Below, piece after piece: positions 46,043 through 54,128 of a stretch of DNA of 64,000 nt; position 1 is the first letter of the stretch, and the number at the start of each line of letters is the position of its first letter. The position numbers and the translations under genes were made by a program. Source of the DNA: Sinomonas terrae (GTDB lineage: Bacteria > Actinomycetota > Actinomycetes > Actinomycetales > Micrococcaceae); assembly GCF_022539255.1 (NCBI RefSeq), contig NZ_JAKZBV010000001.1, positions 1,488,001 through 1,552,000 on the forward strand, in the 5' to 3' direction. The notes beneath the pieces were generated by a model. It was not told the origin of the DNA, did not search any database, and saw only the letters and a list, made by a program, of their open reading frames with translations.

Positions 46043-48580
46043 ATGACGACCGAGGTTGAAGCGACAGAAACGCGACCGTTGGTCGACACGGTGCGGGCTG
46101 GCGCGGCCCGTTGGCTCTTGTCGATCGGCCGTTATCCGGTCACGCTCTCGCTGATAGGCACTTTCTGGATCGTCGGGGCGGCCACCGGCAGCATTCTCTC
46201 GGGCCCGAATGCCCGGCTCTACAGCCTTATCAGCGGCGACTTCGCATCGCTGCGCTCCGGCCAGTGGTGGGGCGTGGCAACCTCGATCTTCTTCGCCTCA
46301 AATCCCTTCGCCTATCTCGCGGGGACGGTTGTCATTGGCGCCCTCGTGCCCTTCGCGGAACGCGCCTTCGGCCCGCTCCGGACCGTCCTGCTGTTCTTCG
46401 GCGGCCAGATCGTGAGCCTTATCGCGTTCTTTGCAGTGGCCCAAGTAGCGCAGTGGGCCGGTGACAACTGGATCGGGGCCATGGTTGACGTGCCGGTGCT
46501 AGGGCCCTATCCGGCGGCCCTCGTCTGCGGTCTCGGCGCCAGTGGGATGCTGCGCGCGTTCGTTCGGCGACGCCTGCGCGCCGTCGTCCTCGCTGTGGCC
46601 GGAATGCTCGTTCTCTACATCGGCCACTCCGAGACGGTGCTCGGGCTGATCGGGGCTCTCGTGGGCCTTGCTGTGGGCTGGTGGTTCCGCAGCGGCGTCA
46701 CAGAGCGGACCTTCAGGCTCCCCAGCATCCGGGAGCGGCGCAATCTGCTCGCGCTCTGCGTGGCGTTCGTCGCAGTCGGGCCGGTCCTCACCGCGTTCAG
46801 CCATAGCCCGAGCGGGCCGCTGGCCCTCGTGCGGGACATGGTCCTCAACCCGCTCCCGGCCTTGAACCAGCTGCAGCAGTATTGCGGCGGGACGGTCGAT
46901 AGCGAGTGCCTGCAGGCAGGCCAGCCCACCGTCCTCTCGGCAGCAGGCTACCTCACCTCGCTCTTCCCCATCCTGATCCTCCTGGTGTGCGCCGAAGGCC
47001 TCCGTCGCGGCCGTTCGGTCGCGCTCCGCGTCGCAATCTTCGTTCAACTCGCGGTCGCGGTGCTCACCGTCGGCTACCTTGCCCTCTTCCTGCGGATTCC
47101 CTACCGGCCGGAGCGAAGCCGCATCGGCATCCTCGGTTCCGGCTTCGTCCATCTGCTGCCGGTCGCGGCCTGTGCCCTCGCGCTCGTGATCCTGCTCTGG
47201 ATGCACCGGGACCTCTTTCCCGTCGAGACGTCTCGCGGAACGCGCCGCAGGCTTCAGATCGCCGGAGTCGTGCTCGTGGGTGGCCTCGTGACTGTCTACG
47301 TCCTCCTGTGGCTGCGTGACGGGGGCATCAGGCTCCCTGGGGGAGTGCTCGGTCTCCTGGGGGAGATCCTCCGGCAGTACGTGCCCTCGCCCATCCCGAT
47401 CACCTATGCACCGATCTTCCGGAACCGCAGTCCCCTTGAGCTGTGGCTCTTCACGTACAGCGGGCTCATCGTCTGGGCCGCAGCGCTCGTCGGCGTCAGC
47501 GTCGCGGTCCTCCGTGGCCAGCAGACCCTCGGAAGGCGGGACGACAGCCTGCAGCTTGCCAGGCGACTTGTGCATCAAGGGGGCGGAAGCCTCTCGTGGA
47601 TGACGCTCTGGCCGCCGAACCGCTTCTGGTTCGACGAGCGGTCGACGGCGGGCATCGCCTTCCAGCAGCACGGCCGGGTTGCGCTGTCTGTTGCCGGTCC
47701 GATCGGCGCCGCGACGCGTTGGACCGCCGCGGTCGAGGGCTTCATCGGGTACTGCTCGCGCCACGCCCTCGTGCCGTGCTTCTATTCCGTCACAGAGGAG
47801 TTCTGGCCGCTCCTGCGCGACCGGGGCTTCCGACGGGTCGAGGTCGCCAAGGAGACGCGTCTTCGCGTGCGGGAGCTCGAGTTCAAGGGCAAGGACTGGC
47901 AGAACGTGCGGACGGCCGTGAACCGCGCCCGAAAGCTCGGGGTCCGCGCCGAATGGTCACGCTACGTGGCCCTCGGCCCTCAGCGGCGGTCGCAGCTGCA
48001 CGTTCTCGCTGAGGAGTGGTCCGCGCAGAAGGCCCTCCCAGACATGGGGTTCACGCTGGGCGGCCTCGATGAGCTGATGGATCCGGAAGTCCTGCTGTGC
48101 CTCGCGGTCGATGGCGAGGGAACGCTTCACGGCGCGACGAGCTGGCTCCCCGTCTACCGTGAAGGCCGCGTGGTGAGCTGGACCCTCGACTTCATGAGGC
48201 GAAGCCCGGACGGGTTCCCCGGAGTGATGGAATTCCTCGTGGCCTCGGCGGTAACCCAGCTCCGCTCCGCGGTCGACACCATTTCGCTTTCAGGCTCACC
48301 GCTTTCGTCCGACATGAGCGGAGAGCGCGCGGCTGTGGAGGGGGAGGACGAGTTGCTCGGCCGGATTCTCGACGCGACCGGTCAGGCCCTCGAGCCCGTT
48401 TATGGGTTCCGTTCGCTCGCGCGCTTCAAATCCCACTTCCAGCCGGAATACCATGCGCTCTACATGTACTACCAGGACACCTTGCATCTCCCTGCCATTG
48501 GCAGGGCTCTGGCCGAGGCGTATCTGCCGGGTATCACGACGAGACATCGCATGCGCCTACTGCGGAGCCTCGTAAGGTAA
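46043..48580 (+). CDS. Rhomboid-like membrane protein fused to a DUF2156 (MprF-type aminoacyl-phosphatidylglycerol synthase) domain
   Basis: 845 residues. The N-terminal part has a rhomboid-like six-helix core: a GQWWGVATSIFF segment like the rhomboid WR loop, a GLGASG serine motif (~160-165) and a His in YIGHSETVLGLIGALVG (~193). The usual HxxxN of rhomboids is not kept (FFASNPFAYL). Further hydrophobic segments follow to ~490. The C-terminal ~320 residues are the DUF2156/LPG synthetase C-terminal domain (FEFKGKDWQNVRTAVNRARKLG-like core, and SGSPLSS), which in MprF transfers an amino acid from aminoacyl-tRNA to phosphatidylglycerol. ATG 46043 is used; TTG 46028, overlapping the DUF2550 stop (TTGA), is a real alternative. 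Confidence 0.8.
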   Translation: MTTEVEATETRPLVDTVRAGAARWLLSIGRYPVTLSLIGTFWIVGAATGSILSGPNARLYSLISGDFASLRSGQWWGVATSIFFASNPFAYLAGTVVIGALVPFAERAFGPLRTVLLFFGGQIVSLIAFFAVAQVAQWAGDNWIGAMVDVPVLGPYPAALVCGLGASGMLRAFVRRRLRAVVLAVAGMLVLYIGHSETVLGLIGALVGLAVGWWFRSGVTERTFRLPSIRERRNLLALCVAFVAVGPVLTAFSHSPSGPLALVRDMVLNPLPALNQLQQYCGGTVDSECLQAGQPTVLSAAGYLTSLFPILILLVCAEGLRRGRSVALRVAIFVQLAVAVLTVGYLALFLRIPYRPERSRIGILGSGFVHLLPVAACALALVILLWMHRDLFPVETSRGTRRRLQIAGVVLVGGLVTVYVLLWLRDGGIRLPGGVLGLLGEILRQYVPSPIPITYAPIFRNRSPLELWLFTYSGLIVWAAALVGVSVAVLRGQQTLGRRDDSLQLARRLVHQGGGSLSWMTLWPPNRFWFDERSTAGIAFQQHGRVALSVAGPIGAATRWTAAVEGFIGYCSRHALVPCFYSVTEEFWPLLRDRGFRRVEVAKETRLRVRELEFKGKDWQNVRTAVNRARKLGVRAEWSRYVALGPQRRSQLHVLAEEWSAQKALPDMGFTLGGLDELMDPEVLLCLAVDGEGTLHGATSWLPVYREGRVVSWTLDFMRRSPDGFPGVMEFLVASAVTQLRSAVDTISLSGSPLSSDMSGERAAVEGEDELLGRILDATGQALEPVYGFRSLARFKSHFQPEYHALYMYYQDTLHLPAIGRALAEAYLPGITTRHRMRLLRSLVR

Positions 48581-48632
48581 ACGGCGATTAGTGACCTTAT
48601 CGGTCAAGAATATTCACAGAGGACAAACAACA

Positions 48633-48658
48633 GGGGCCCCGGAGTTACCCGGGGCCCC
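48633..48658. terminator. Bidirectional hairpin terminator between convergent genes
   Basis: GGGGCCCCGG (48633-48642) pairs with CCGGGGCCCC (48649-48658). On the minus strand it is followed by T-rich TGTTGTTTGT, ending the cold-shock gene; it also lies 52 nt after the DUF2156 gene on the plus strand. Confidence 0.8.
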
Positions 48659-48675
48659 GTGCGAATAAGCCGAGG

Positions 48676-48879
48676 TCAGAGGGCAGTAACGCCCGTGGCC
48701 TGCGGGCCCTTGGAGCCCTGGCCGATCTCGAACTCAACGCGCTGGTTCTCCTCAAGCGTGCGGAAGCCCGTCGACTTGATCTCCGAATAGTGGACGAAGA
48801 CGTCGCCTTCGGCGTCGTCCGGAGTGATGAAGCCGAAGCCCTTCTCAGCGTTGAACCACTTGACGGTTCCCTGTGCCAT
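48676..48879 (-). CDS. Cold-shock protein (CspA family)
   Basis: 67-residue single OB-fold protein. RNP1 is KGFGFIT and RNP2 is VFVHY, and the N-terminus GTVKWFNAEKG is typical. It binds single-stranded RNA/DNA as an RNA chaperone. AGGAG lies upstream of ATG 48879. The leader is long and repeat-bearing, as usual for csp genes, and a strong terminator follows the stop. Confidence 0.96.
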   Translation of the reverse strand: MAQGTVKWFNAEKGFGFITPDDAEGDVFVHYSEIKSTGFRTLEENQRVEFEIGQGSKGPQATGVTAL

Positions 48880-49010
48880 TCCTTGATTCTCCTGTGGATT
48901 GCCGATCGATGGCCTTCCGCCGGTGCGGAAAGCCCAGTTACTCCGCGGGAAGAACCTGACACGCACTGTTATCAGGAGCTTCGCGCTCGCAACGGTCTTG
49001 CGAGCATGTT

Positions 49011-49035
49011 CTGCTAGCTGAACAAGCTGCTAGCT
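49011..49035. repeat. Duplicated CTGCTAGCT in the csp upstream region
   Basis: Two copies of CTGCTAGCT (49011-49019 and 49027-49035) start 16 nt apart; each contains the palindrome GCTAGC. They could be a paired operator or a leader RNA element. Confidence 0.5.
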
Positions 49036-49063
49036 CACAGATACTGCTGACTACTCAAGACTG

Positions 49064-49069
49064 GTTATA
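49064..49069 (-). promoter_or_regulatory. Candidate -10 element for the cold-shock gene
   Basis: TATAAC on the minus strand lies ~185 nt upstream of the start and would give a long csp leader. Another candidate (TAACAG near 48970) would give a shorter one. The rest of 48880-49152 has no gene. Confidence 0.3.
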
Positions 49070-49152
49070 GCCAATCATGCTCGGAAGGCACGGTCAATGG
49101 CATAGAAAGACGTGGCCCTAATTCCGAGAGAACAATTTCTGAATCGAGGGAC

Positions 49153-50388
49153 TCAGCCTGCGTTCGGAAGGGGCAGGAGCTGCCCCCGACGCACGACTGC
49201 GGCGAGGCCGAGTTCCGAATCGGTCGCTACGAGGTCCGCACACAGGCCGCGGCGCAGGCTCCCGAATTCGTCAATCCGGCCGAGCACTTCTGCGGGGACT
49301 GCGGTCGCCGAACGCACGGCCGCTGCGACCGGGACGCCGGCCTCCACGGTCGTGCGGACGACTTCGAGCAGGGTCGCCGTGCCGCCGGCGATGGCCCCGT
49401 TGGCGTCGAGGGTGGCGACGCCATCCCGCACAGTGACGGCCGAAGGCCCGAGCATGTACTGGCCGTCCCCGAGCCCTGCGGCCGCCATCGAGTCGGTCAC
49501 GAGCGCGATGTTCTCCTCACCGACCAGCGAGAAGACGGTCCGTACTGTGGCGGGGTCAAGATGCACGCCGTCCGCGACGAGTTCGATCACAGCGCGCCCT
49601 GCCGCGGCCGCCCGTAGGCACGCGGCGACTGGACCCGGCGAGCGGTGGTGCAGCGGCGGCATGCCGTTGAACAGGTGGGTCACTGTCGGAAGGGTTTCCT
49701 CGCCGTCGAACCCTGCCGTCGTCAGCTCGTCGGTAGCCTGGGCCAAGGAAGCCTCGGCTGTGGCATCGTCGCAGTCCGTGTGCCCGAGCGACGGGGTGAC
49801 GCCATGCTGGATGAGAAGGTCCACGAGCGCCGCGGCTCCGGGGAGCTCTGGCGCATAGGTCATGGTCTCGAGGTTCCCCTCGGCGGCCTCGATGAGGTCC
49901 TCCGCGAGGCCGATGTCTGGTTCGAGCAGGAAGTCCGGGTTCTGGGCTCCGCAGCGCGCGGACGAGAGGAACGGGCCCTCGAGGTGGATTCCGCTGACGA
50001 GGCCTTCAGCGTCGAGGCGCGCGAACAGCCGTACGCCCCTCAGGAGATCTTCGGGCGGGGCGGTGACGAGGCTTGCGAGCAGCCCAGTTGTCCCCGAGCG
50101 GTGAAGGAAGTCGAGCGCGCGCCGCGCTGCTTCCTCATCTCCGCTCGGAAAGTCACCCCCGGCAGCGCCGTGGCAATGGAGGTCTACAAGCCCGGGGAGC
50201 AGGAGTGCGCCGTCGGGAAGAGAAAGCTCCTCGCCGCCGAATTCGGCGGTGTCAAAATCCGCGGCCGGCCCCGCGTAGGCGATCCGGTCGCCCTCGATGG
50301 CGACCAGACCGGCGTCGAGCATCTCCCCGTCGCTCACGATGCGGCCGCGCGCGACCAGGCGGGTCTGCTGGGAGGAGGGGGTGCTCAT
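49153..50388 (-). CDS. nagA: N-acetylglucosamine-6-phosphate deacetylase
   Basis: 411 residues of the amidohydrolase superfamily. Metal ligands appear in LVDLHCHGAAG, the HLEGPF segment, SLGHTDC and THLFNGMPPLHHR; the catalytic Asp lies in ALVTDSMAAAG. It converts GlcNAc-6-P to glucosamine-6-P in amino-sugar catabolism or cell-wall recycling. No nagB or transporter is adjacent. The ATG is preceded by TATGAT at 6 nt, so it is probably leaderless. Confidence 0.94.
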   Translation of the reverse strand: MSTPSSQQTRLVARGRIVSDGEMLDAGLVAIEGDRIAYAGPAADFDTAEFGGEELSLPDGALLLPGLVDLHCHGAAGGDFPSGDEEAARRALDFLHRSGTTGLLASLVTAPPEDLLRGVRLFARLDAEGLVSGIHLEGPFLSSARCGAQNPDFLLEPDIGLAEDLIEAAEGNLETMTYAPELPGAAALVDLLIQHGVTPSLGHTDCDDATAEASLAQATDELTTAGFDGEETLPTVTHLFNGMPPLHHRSPGPVAACLRAAAAGRAVIELVADGVHLDPATVRTVFSLVGEENIALVTDSMAAAGLGDGQYMLGPSAVTVRDGVATLDANGAIAGGTATLLEVVRTTVEAGVPVAAAVRSATAVPAEVLGRIDEFGSLRRGLCADLVATDSELGLAAVVRRGQLLPLPNAG

Positions 50389-50394
50389 ACGACG

Positions 50395-50400
50395 ATCATA
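50395..50400 (-). promoter_or_regulatory. -10 element for leaderless nagA
   Basis: TATGAT on the minus strand is separated by exactly 6 nt from the nagA ATG. Confidence 0.55.
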
Positions 50401-50504
50401 GGCGAGCAGGCCCGGCCGCGTCCGTCTTCTGTCGTTTCGAAGCGGCTCGGCGACTATGGACTAGACGGTATGGAGTGACCGCCTCGTGTGGGTGGTTGCG
50501 GGCC

Positions 50505-50589
50505 GGGGCCTCTCTCGCGCAGATTCGTGGGTTACCGGACAGAGTTCCCTGCCCGGCCTATCCGACATGCGTGGGGAGGCCCCGAATCT
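50505..50589. repeat. Two interleaved inverted repeats downstream of the first transposase
   Basis: GGGGCCTC (50505-50512) is complementary to GAGGCCCC (50576-50583), and AGATTCG (50521-50527) to CGAATCT (50583-50589). They lie between nagA and the transposase stop and may be an IS end or a structured RNA. Confidence 0.6.
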
Positions 50590-50600
50590 TCTATGTCGCG

Positions 50601-51683
50601 TCAAGCTGCTGCGAGTGCGTCGCGGTGGAGTGCGTTGAGGGTGCGGTAGAGGTGGCGGGCGAGGTATCTCTTGAGGCAGCGACGGATCTCGCGTGTGGTT
50701 CTGCCTTCGGCTGTGCGTCGTTCGGCGTAGGCACGGCTGTCGGGATCGTGGACCATTCGGGTGATGGTGGCCATGTGCAGGGCCCGGTTGAGGCGTCTGT
50801 CGCCTCCTCGGTTGAGCCGGTATCGGACGATGTTCCCGGAAGAAGCCGGGACGGGGCTGACCCCGGCAAGAGTGGCGAAAGCGGCCTCGGAGCGGACCCT
50901 CCCGAGGTGTGACCAGGCGGTGTAGACCACGGCGGCGGTGACCGGTCCTATGCCGGTCATCTCCAGCAGGGGCGCGGCGGGGCTAGCCTTGACGAGCTCG
51001 GATGTGCAGTGCTGGTTGTCCGCGAGCTCCTCGTCCAGAACGCGGATTCGTTTGGCAAGGCGGACCGCCTCCGTCCGGGCGGTGGCAGCCGCGACGCCCT
51101 CTTCCCGTGCCCGCCATCGCGCCATCTCCGTGACCTGGGTGGCTGAGAGGGGCCGGCGGGCGTCGATCCCGAGGTCGACGGTCCGGGCCAGGGCAGTGAG
51201 TGCGTTGACCTTGGCCGTGCGCTCGAGCGTCATCTGCTCCCTTGCCGCGATGAGCACTCGCAGGGCAGCGCGCACGCCCTCATCCTGGCGTGGGATACGC
51301 AGGCGGGTGCCCTCGAGCGGGAGGGCTGCGGCCGCGATCGCGGCCGCGTCCAGCGGATCGGATTTCCCTGTGGTGGTTCGTGAGCGAACGTAGCCCCTGG
51401 GGGCTTCCACAGCCTCGAAGCCGGCCTTCACGACTGCCGCTGCGAGCTGGGCTCCATAGCTGCCGATTCCCTCGATGACCCAGAGTGCGTCTGCGTCTCC
51501 TCCCGTGCGGCGGGCCGCCCAGTCGAGGGCCCTCCGCATGCCCGCCGCGGTGGCCGGGAATTGCTGGCAGCCGAGCTGTTCACCGGTCGCCGCGCGGACC
51601 ATGGCAAGGGTGTGGGTGCGGGCGTGGGTGTCCACGCCGATGACGAACGGGCGCGTCTGTGCGACAGTAGTCTTCGCGGCCAC
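50601..51683 (-). CDS. IS110-family transposase (first copy)
   Basis: 360 residues. The N-terminal DEDD RuvC-like domain shows Asp in VIGVDTHARTH, Glu in WVIEGIGSYG and the GKSDPLDAAAIA segment. The C-terminal Transposase_20 domain has LLEMTGIGPVTAA, then GVSPVPASSGNIVRYRLNRGG, which includes the Ser-rich stretch expected to supply the nucleophile. GTG 51683 is preceded by GAGGAAGGA. The frame is intact, so the element may be active. IS110 recombinases such as IS621 are guided by a bridge RNA encoded in the element's noncoding end. Confidence 0.95.
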   Translation of the reverse strand: MAAKTTVAQTRPFVIGVDTHARTHTLAMVRAATGEQLGCQQFPATAAGMRRALDWAARRTGGDADALWVIEGIGSYGAQLAAAVVKAGFEAVEAPRGYVRSRTTTGKSDPLDAAAIAAAALPLEGTRLRIPRQDEGVRAALRVLIAAREQMTLERTAKVNALTALARTVDLGIDARRPLSATQVTEMARWRAREEGVAAATARTEAVRLAKRIRVLDEELADNQHCTSELVKASPAAPLLEMTGIGPVTAAVVYTAWSHLGRVRSEAAFATLAGVSPVPASSGNIVRYRLNRGGDRRLNRALHMATITRMVHDPDSRAYAERRTAEGRTTREIRRCLKRYLARHLYRTLNALHRDALAAA

Positions 51684-51982
51684 GGGGTTCCTTCCTCGAG
51701 TAGGGGCAGATGCTTCTGGCCGCGGCGCGGCCGGCGTCGGCCCGGGTGAAGGTCACTCCGAGGCATTCCTGTGATGGGCCACGGCCCCGCAGGGGTCGGG
51801 CAGTCTTCTGATCAAGCCATCGGTGTGGGCCGGGCGGGCGCCGGGCACCAACCCCCATGGCTGGACAATTCGGGGCGAAGGCCTATGAAGGGGCCAGTGT
51901 TCATTCGAGTCACAGCCGAGGAGAAGGCGTCCAGCACCTACCCTGCCAGCCGGTCCCGGACCAGCCGCTCCAAGACTCACAG
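51684..51982. ncRNA. Shared noncoding interval between the IS110 transposases; possible bridge-RNA loci
   Basis: No gene is supported here. A hairpin closes at GCCAT (51816-51820) and ATGGC (51857-51861) with GGTG/CACC and CCGGGC/GCCGGG-like pairing inside. GTGTTCATTCGAG (51897-51909) recurs as GTGTTCATTGAG (51983-51994) at the start of the second transposase. In IS110-group elements the bridge RNA lies upstream of the transposase gene, so one or both may be encoded here; this is inference. Confidence 0.3.
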
Positions 51983-53074
51983 GTGTTCATTGAGCGTACG
52001 AGTGTTGGGCTGGATGTGCACGCCCGTTCGGTTGCCGCGGCGGCGATCGACGGGGTGACCGGCGAGCTGGTGCAGGCCAGGCTCGCCCCGTCCGAGGAGG
52101 CGATCACGGGCTGGCTTGCTGGTCTTCCGGGCCCGGTCGCGGTGGTCTACGAGGCTGGCCCGACGGGGTTCGGGCTCTCGAGGGCCTTGACCTCACAGGG
52201 GGTCAGGTGCGTGGTCGCCGCCCCGTCCCGGCTCCAGCGCCCGTCGGGGGACCGGGTCAAGACCGATGCCCGGGACGCGGTCCATCTGGCCAGGCTGCTG
52301 CGCCTGGACGAGGTCACCCCCGTCTCTGTCCCGACCGCGGAGCAGGAGTCCGCCCGGGATCTGGTCCGGGCGCGGGAGGACTGCCGCGGGGACCTGATGC
52401 GCGCCCGGCACCGGCTCTCGAAGCTGCTGCTGCGCCACGGGATCGTCTACGAGGGCGGCGATGCCTGGACCGGGGCCCATGACGCGTGGCTGCGCAGGGA
52501 TGCGGCTCCCATGCTGGCCTCGGAGGCTACCAGGACGGCGTTCGACTCGGACTACGAGACGGTCCTGGCTGTCAAGGCCCGTCGGGACCGGCTCGACCGC
52601 GCGATCGAGGAGCTTGCCGCGGCAAGCGAGTTCGCCCCCCTGGTGCACCGGCTGGGCTGCCTGCGCGGAGTCAGCACCCTGACCGGGTTCGCCCTCGCGG
52701 TGGAGATCGGGGACTGGCACCGCTTCACCGGGGCGACGATCGGCTCCTTCGTCGGGCTGACCCCGTCGGAGCACTCCTCAGGCTCCTCCCGCGCCCAGGG
52801 ACCGATCACGAAGACAGGCAACGCGCACGTCCGTCGGCTCCTGGTCGAGGCCGCCTGGCACCATCGGCCCCGCTACACGGTGGGCAGGACCATGCAGGAG
52901 CGGTGGGAGCTCGCCCCGCCGGCTGCGCGCGTGCACGGCGATGAGGGAAACCGGCGCCTGCACGCCCGCTGGGTGACATTCCTCGAGCGGCGCAAGCGCC
53001 CCACCGTGGCCGATGTCGCCATTGCCCGCGAGCTGGCCGGCTGGTGCTGGTCCCTGGCCGTCATGGACGACTAA
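51983..53074 (+). CDS. IS110-family transposase (second copy, different subgroup)
   Basis: 363 residues from GTG 51983. The DEDD domain shows VGLDVHARSV, VVYEAGPTGFG and VKTDARDAVHLARLLR. The Transposase_20 part has LRGVSTLTGFALAVEIGDW and GLTPSEHSSGSSRAQG with the Ser-rich loop, then GNAHVRRLLVEAAWHH. It is clearly diverged from the first copy, so the pair are separate insertions rather than a duplication. An in-frame ATG at 51857 would add 42 residues with no family resemblance. The frame is intact. Confidence 0.93.
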   Translation: MFIERTSVGLDVHARSVAAAAIDGVTGELVQARLAPSEEAITGWLAGLPGPVAVVYEAGPTGFGLSRALTSQGVRCVVAAPSRLQRPSGDRVKTDARDAVHLARLLRLDEVTPVSVPTAEQESARDLVRAREDCRGDLMRARHRLSKLLLRHGIVYEGGDAWTGAHDAWLRRDAAPMLASEATRTAFDSDYETVLAVKARRDRLDRAIEELAAASEFAPLVHRLGCLRGVSTLTGFALAVEIGDWHRFTGATIGSFVGLTPSEHSSGSSRAQGPITKTGNAHVRRLLVEAAWHHRPRYTVGRTMQERWELAPPAARVHGDEGNRRLHARWVTFLERRKRPTVADVAIARELAGWCWSLAVMDD

Positions 53075-53367
53075 GGCCCCCACCGCAGACCGCTTCGCCG
53101 GGGACTATGAGGCTGGCGGCAGCGCGTGGAGCTATCCGCGCCCGTTCTATGAGCAGGCCCCGGAGGGGGTCCACGCTCGTTTCTAGACACGCGGCCCAGC
53201 TCCAGCCGAAACACCGTCCTGCGGTAGCCAACCCGCGCATATCAGTCTGACCGCGCGTCGACCACGACACGCTCGCCACCCCAACCCCAGCGAAGCACCC
53301 GAGGTGCCGCCGGGAAGTTACCCCGACGGCACCTCACCATGCCCACTTGACAGCACACCACTCCATA
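53075..53367. other. Noncoding segment between the second transposase and nucS
   Basis: This 293-nt segment has no supported gene. It contains the 3' end of the IS element and, close to nucS, a hairpin (see 53301-53335). Confidence 0.5.
53301..53335. terminator. Hairpin downstream of nucS
   Basis: GAGGTGCCG (53301-53309) pairs with CGGCACCTC (53327-53335), and an inner CGGG/CCCG extends the stem past one mismatch. There is no U-tract. It may end nucS transcription on the minus strand. Confidence 0.45.
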
Positions 53368-54069
53368 TCAGAACAGCCTGCTCTCGGAGTCGTCGACGCC
53401 GCGCATGGCGTCGTAGTCGAGTGTGAGGCAGTCGATGCCCCGATCGGTCGCGAGGACCCGAGCCTGCGGCTTGATCTGCTGCGCCGCGAAGACGCCCCGC
53501 ACGGGCGCGAGCAGCGGGTCACGGTTGAGGAGCTCGAGGTACCGGGTGAGTTGCTCGACGCCGTCGATATCCCCGCGCCGTTTGAGCTCGACGGCGACAG
53601 TCCGCCCGTCGGCGTCCCGGGCCAGGATGTCGACCGGGCCGATCGCGGTCGCGTATTCGCGGCGGATGAGCGTGTACCCGGTGCCCAGCGTCTCGATCTG
53701 CTCGGCAAGGAGCCGCTGGAGATCAGCCTCGACGCCGTCCTTGATGAGCCCCGGGTCCACGCCCAGCTCGTGGCTCGAATCATGCAGGTGCTCGTGGATG
53801 TTCACGATGAGGCGGTCGTCCGACTTGGTCGACTGGACGGTCCACTGCTCGATGACCCCGTCCTCGAACTGGACTCCCTCGGCGTCCCCCGCCGTGACGC
53901 GGAGGCTGGCGGGCGGGCTCATCCAGTTGAGGGGCTTGTAGGAGCCGCCATCGGAATGAACCAGGACGGAACCGTCGGCCTTGACGAGCAGGAGCCGGGT
54001 CGCGAGGGGGAGGTGGGCCTTGAGGCGGCCTTCGTAGTCCACCGAGCAGCGGGCAATGACGAGTCGCAC
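53368..54069 (-). CDS. nucS: Mismatch-specific endonuclease NucS/EndoMS
   Basis: 233 residues. The C-terminal nuclease domain has the PD-(D/E)xK elements GPVDILARD and AVELKRRGD, and the N-terminal domain begins MRLVIARCSVDYEGRL. The C-terminal ESRLF is a beta-clamp-binding tail. NucS performs non-canonical mismatch repair in actinobacteria that lack MutS/MutL. GTG 54069 is set by TAGAGT 6 nt upstream. The IS110 pair lies immediately downstream, without disturbing the coding sequence. Confidence 0.95.
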   Translation of the reverse strand: MRLVIARCSVDYEGRLKAHLPLATRLLLVKADGSVLVHSDGGSYKPLNWMSPPASLRVTAGDAEGVQFEDGVIEQWTVQSTKSDDRLIVNIHEHLHDSSHELGVDPGLIKDGVEADLQRLLAEQIETLGTGYTLIRREYATAIGPVDILARDADGRTVAVELKRRGDIDGVEQLTRYLELLNRDPLLAPVRGVFAAQQIKPQARVLATDRGIDCLTLDYDAMRGVDDSESRLF

Positions 54070-54075
54070 CCGAGA

Positions 54076-54081
54076 ACTCTA
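54076..54081 (-). promoter_or_regulatory. -10 element for leaderless nucS
   Basis: TAGAGT on the minus strand is 6 nt upstream of the nucS GTG. Confidence 0.55.
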
Positions 54082-54128
54082 CCGCCGCGGACGCGCAGGG
54101 TCGTGACGGATCAGCCCCGAGGGCGCGA

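Larger units (their letters stand above)
50469..53367. mobile_element. Region with two head-to-head IS110-family insertion sequences
   Basis: Two unrelated-looking IS110-type transposase genes (minus 50601-51683 and plus 51983-53074) share a 299-nt noncoding interval and have flanking noncoding ends. An inverted pair TATGGAGTG (50469-50477) and CACTCCATA (53359-53367) brackets the whole region. True element borders cannot be fixed, because IS110 elements usually lack long terminal inverted repeats and target duplications; these coordinates are a working outer limit. Confidence 0.6.
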
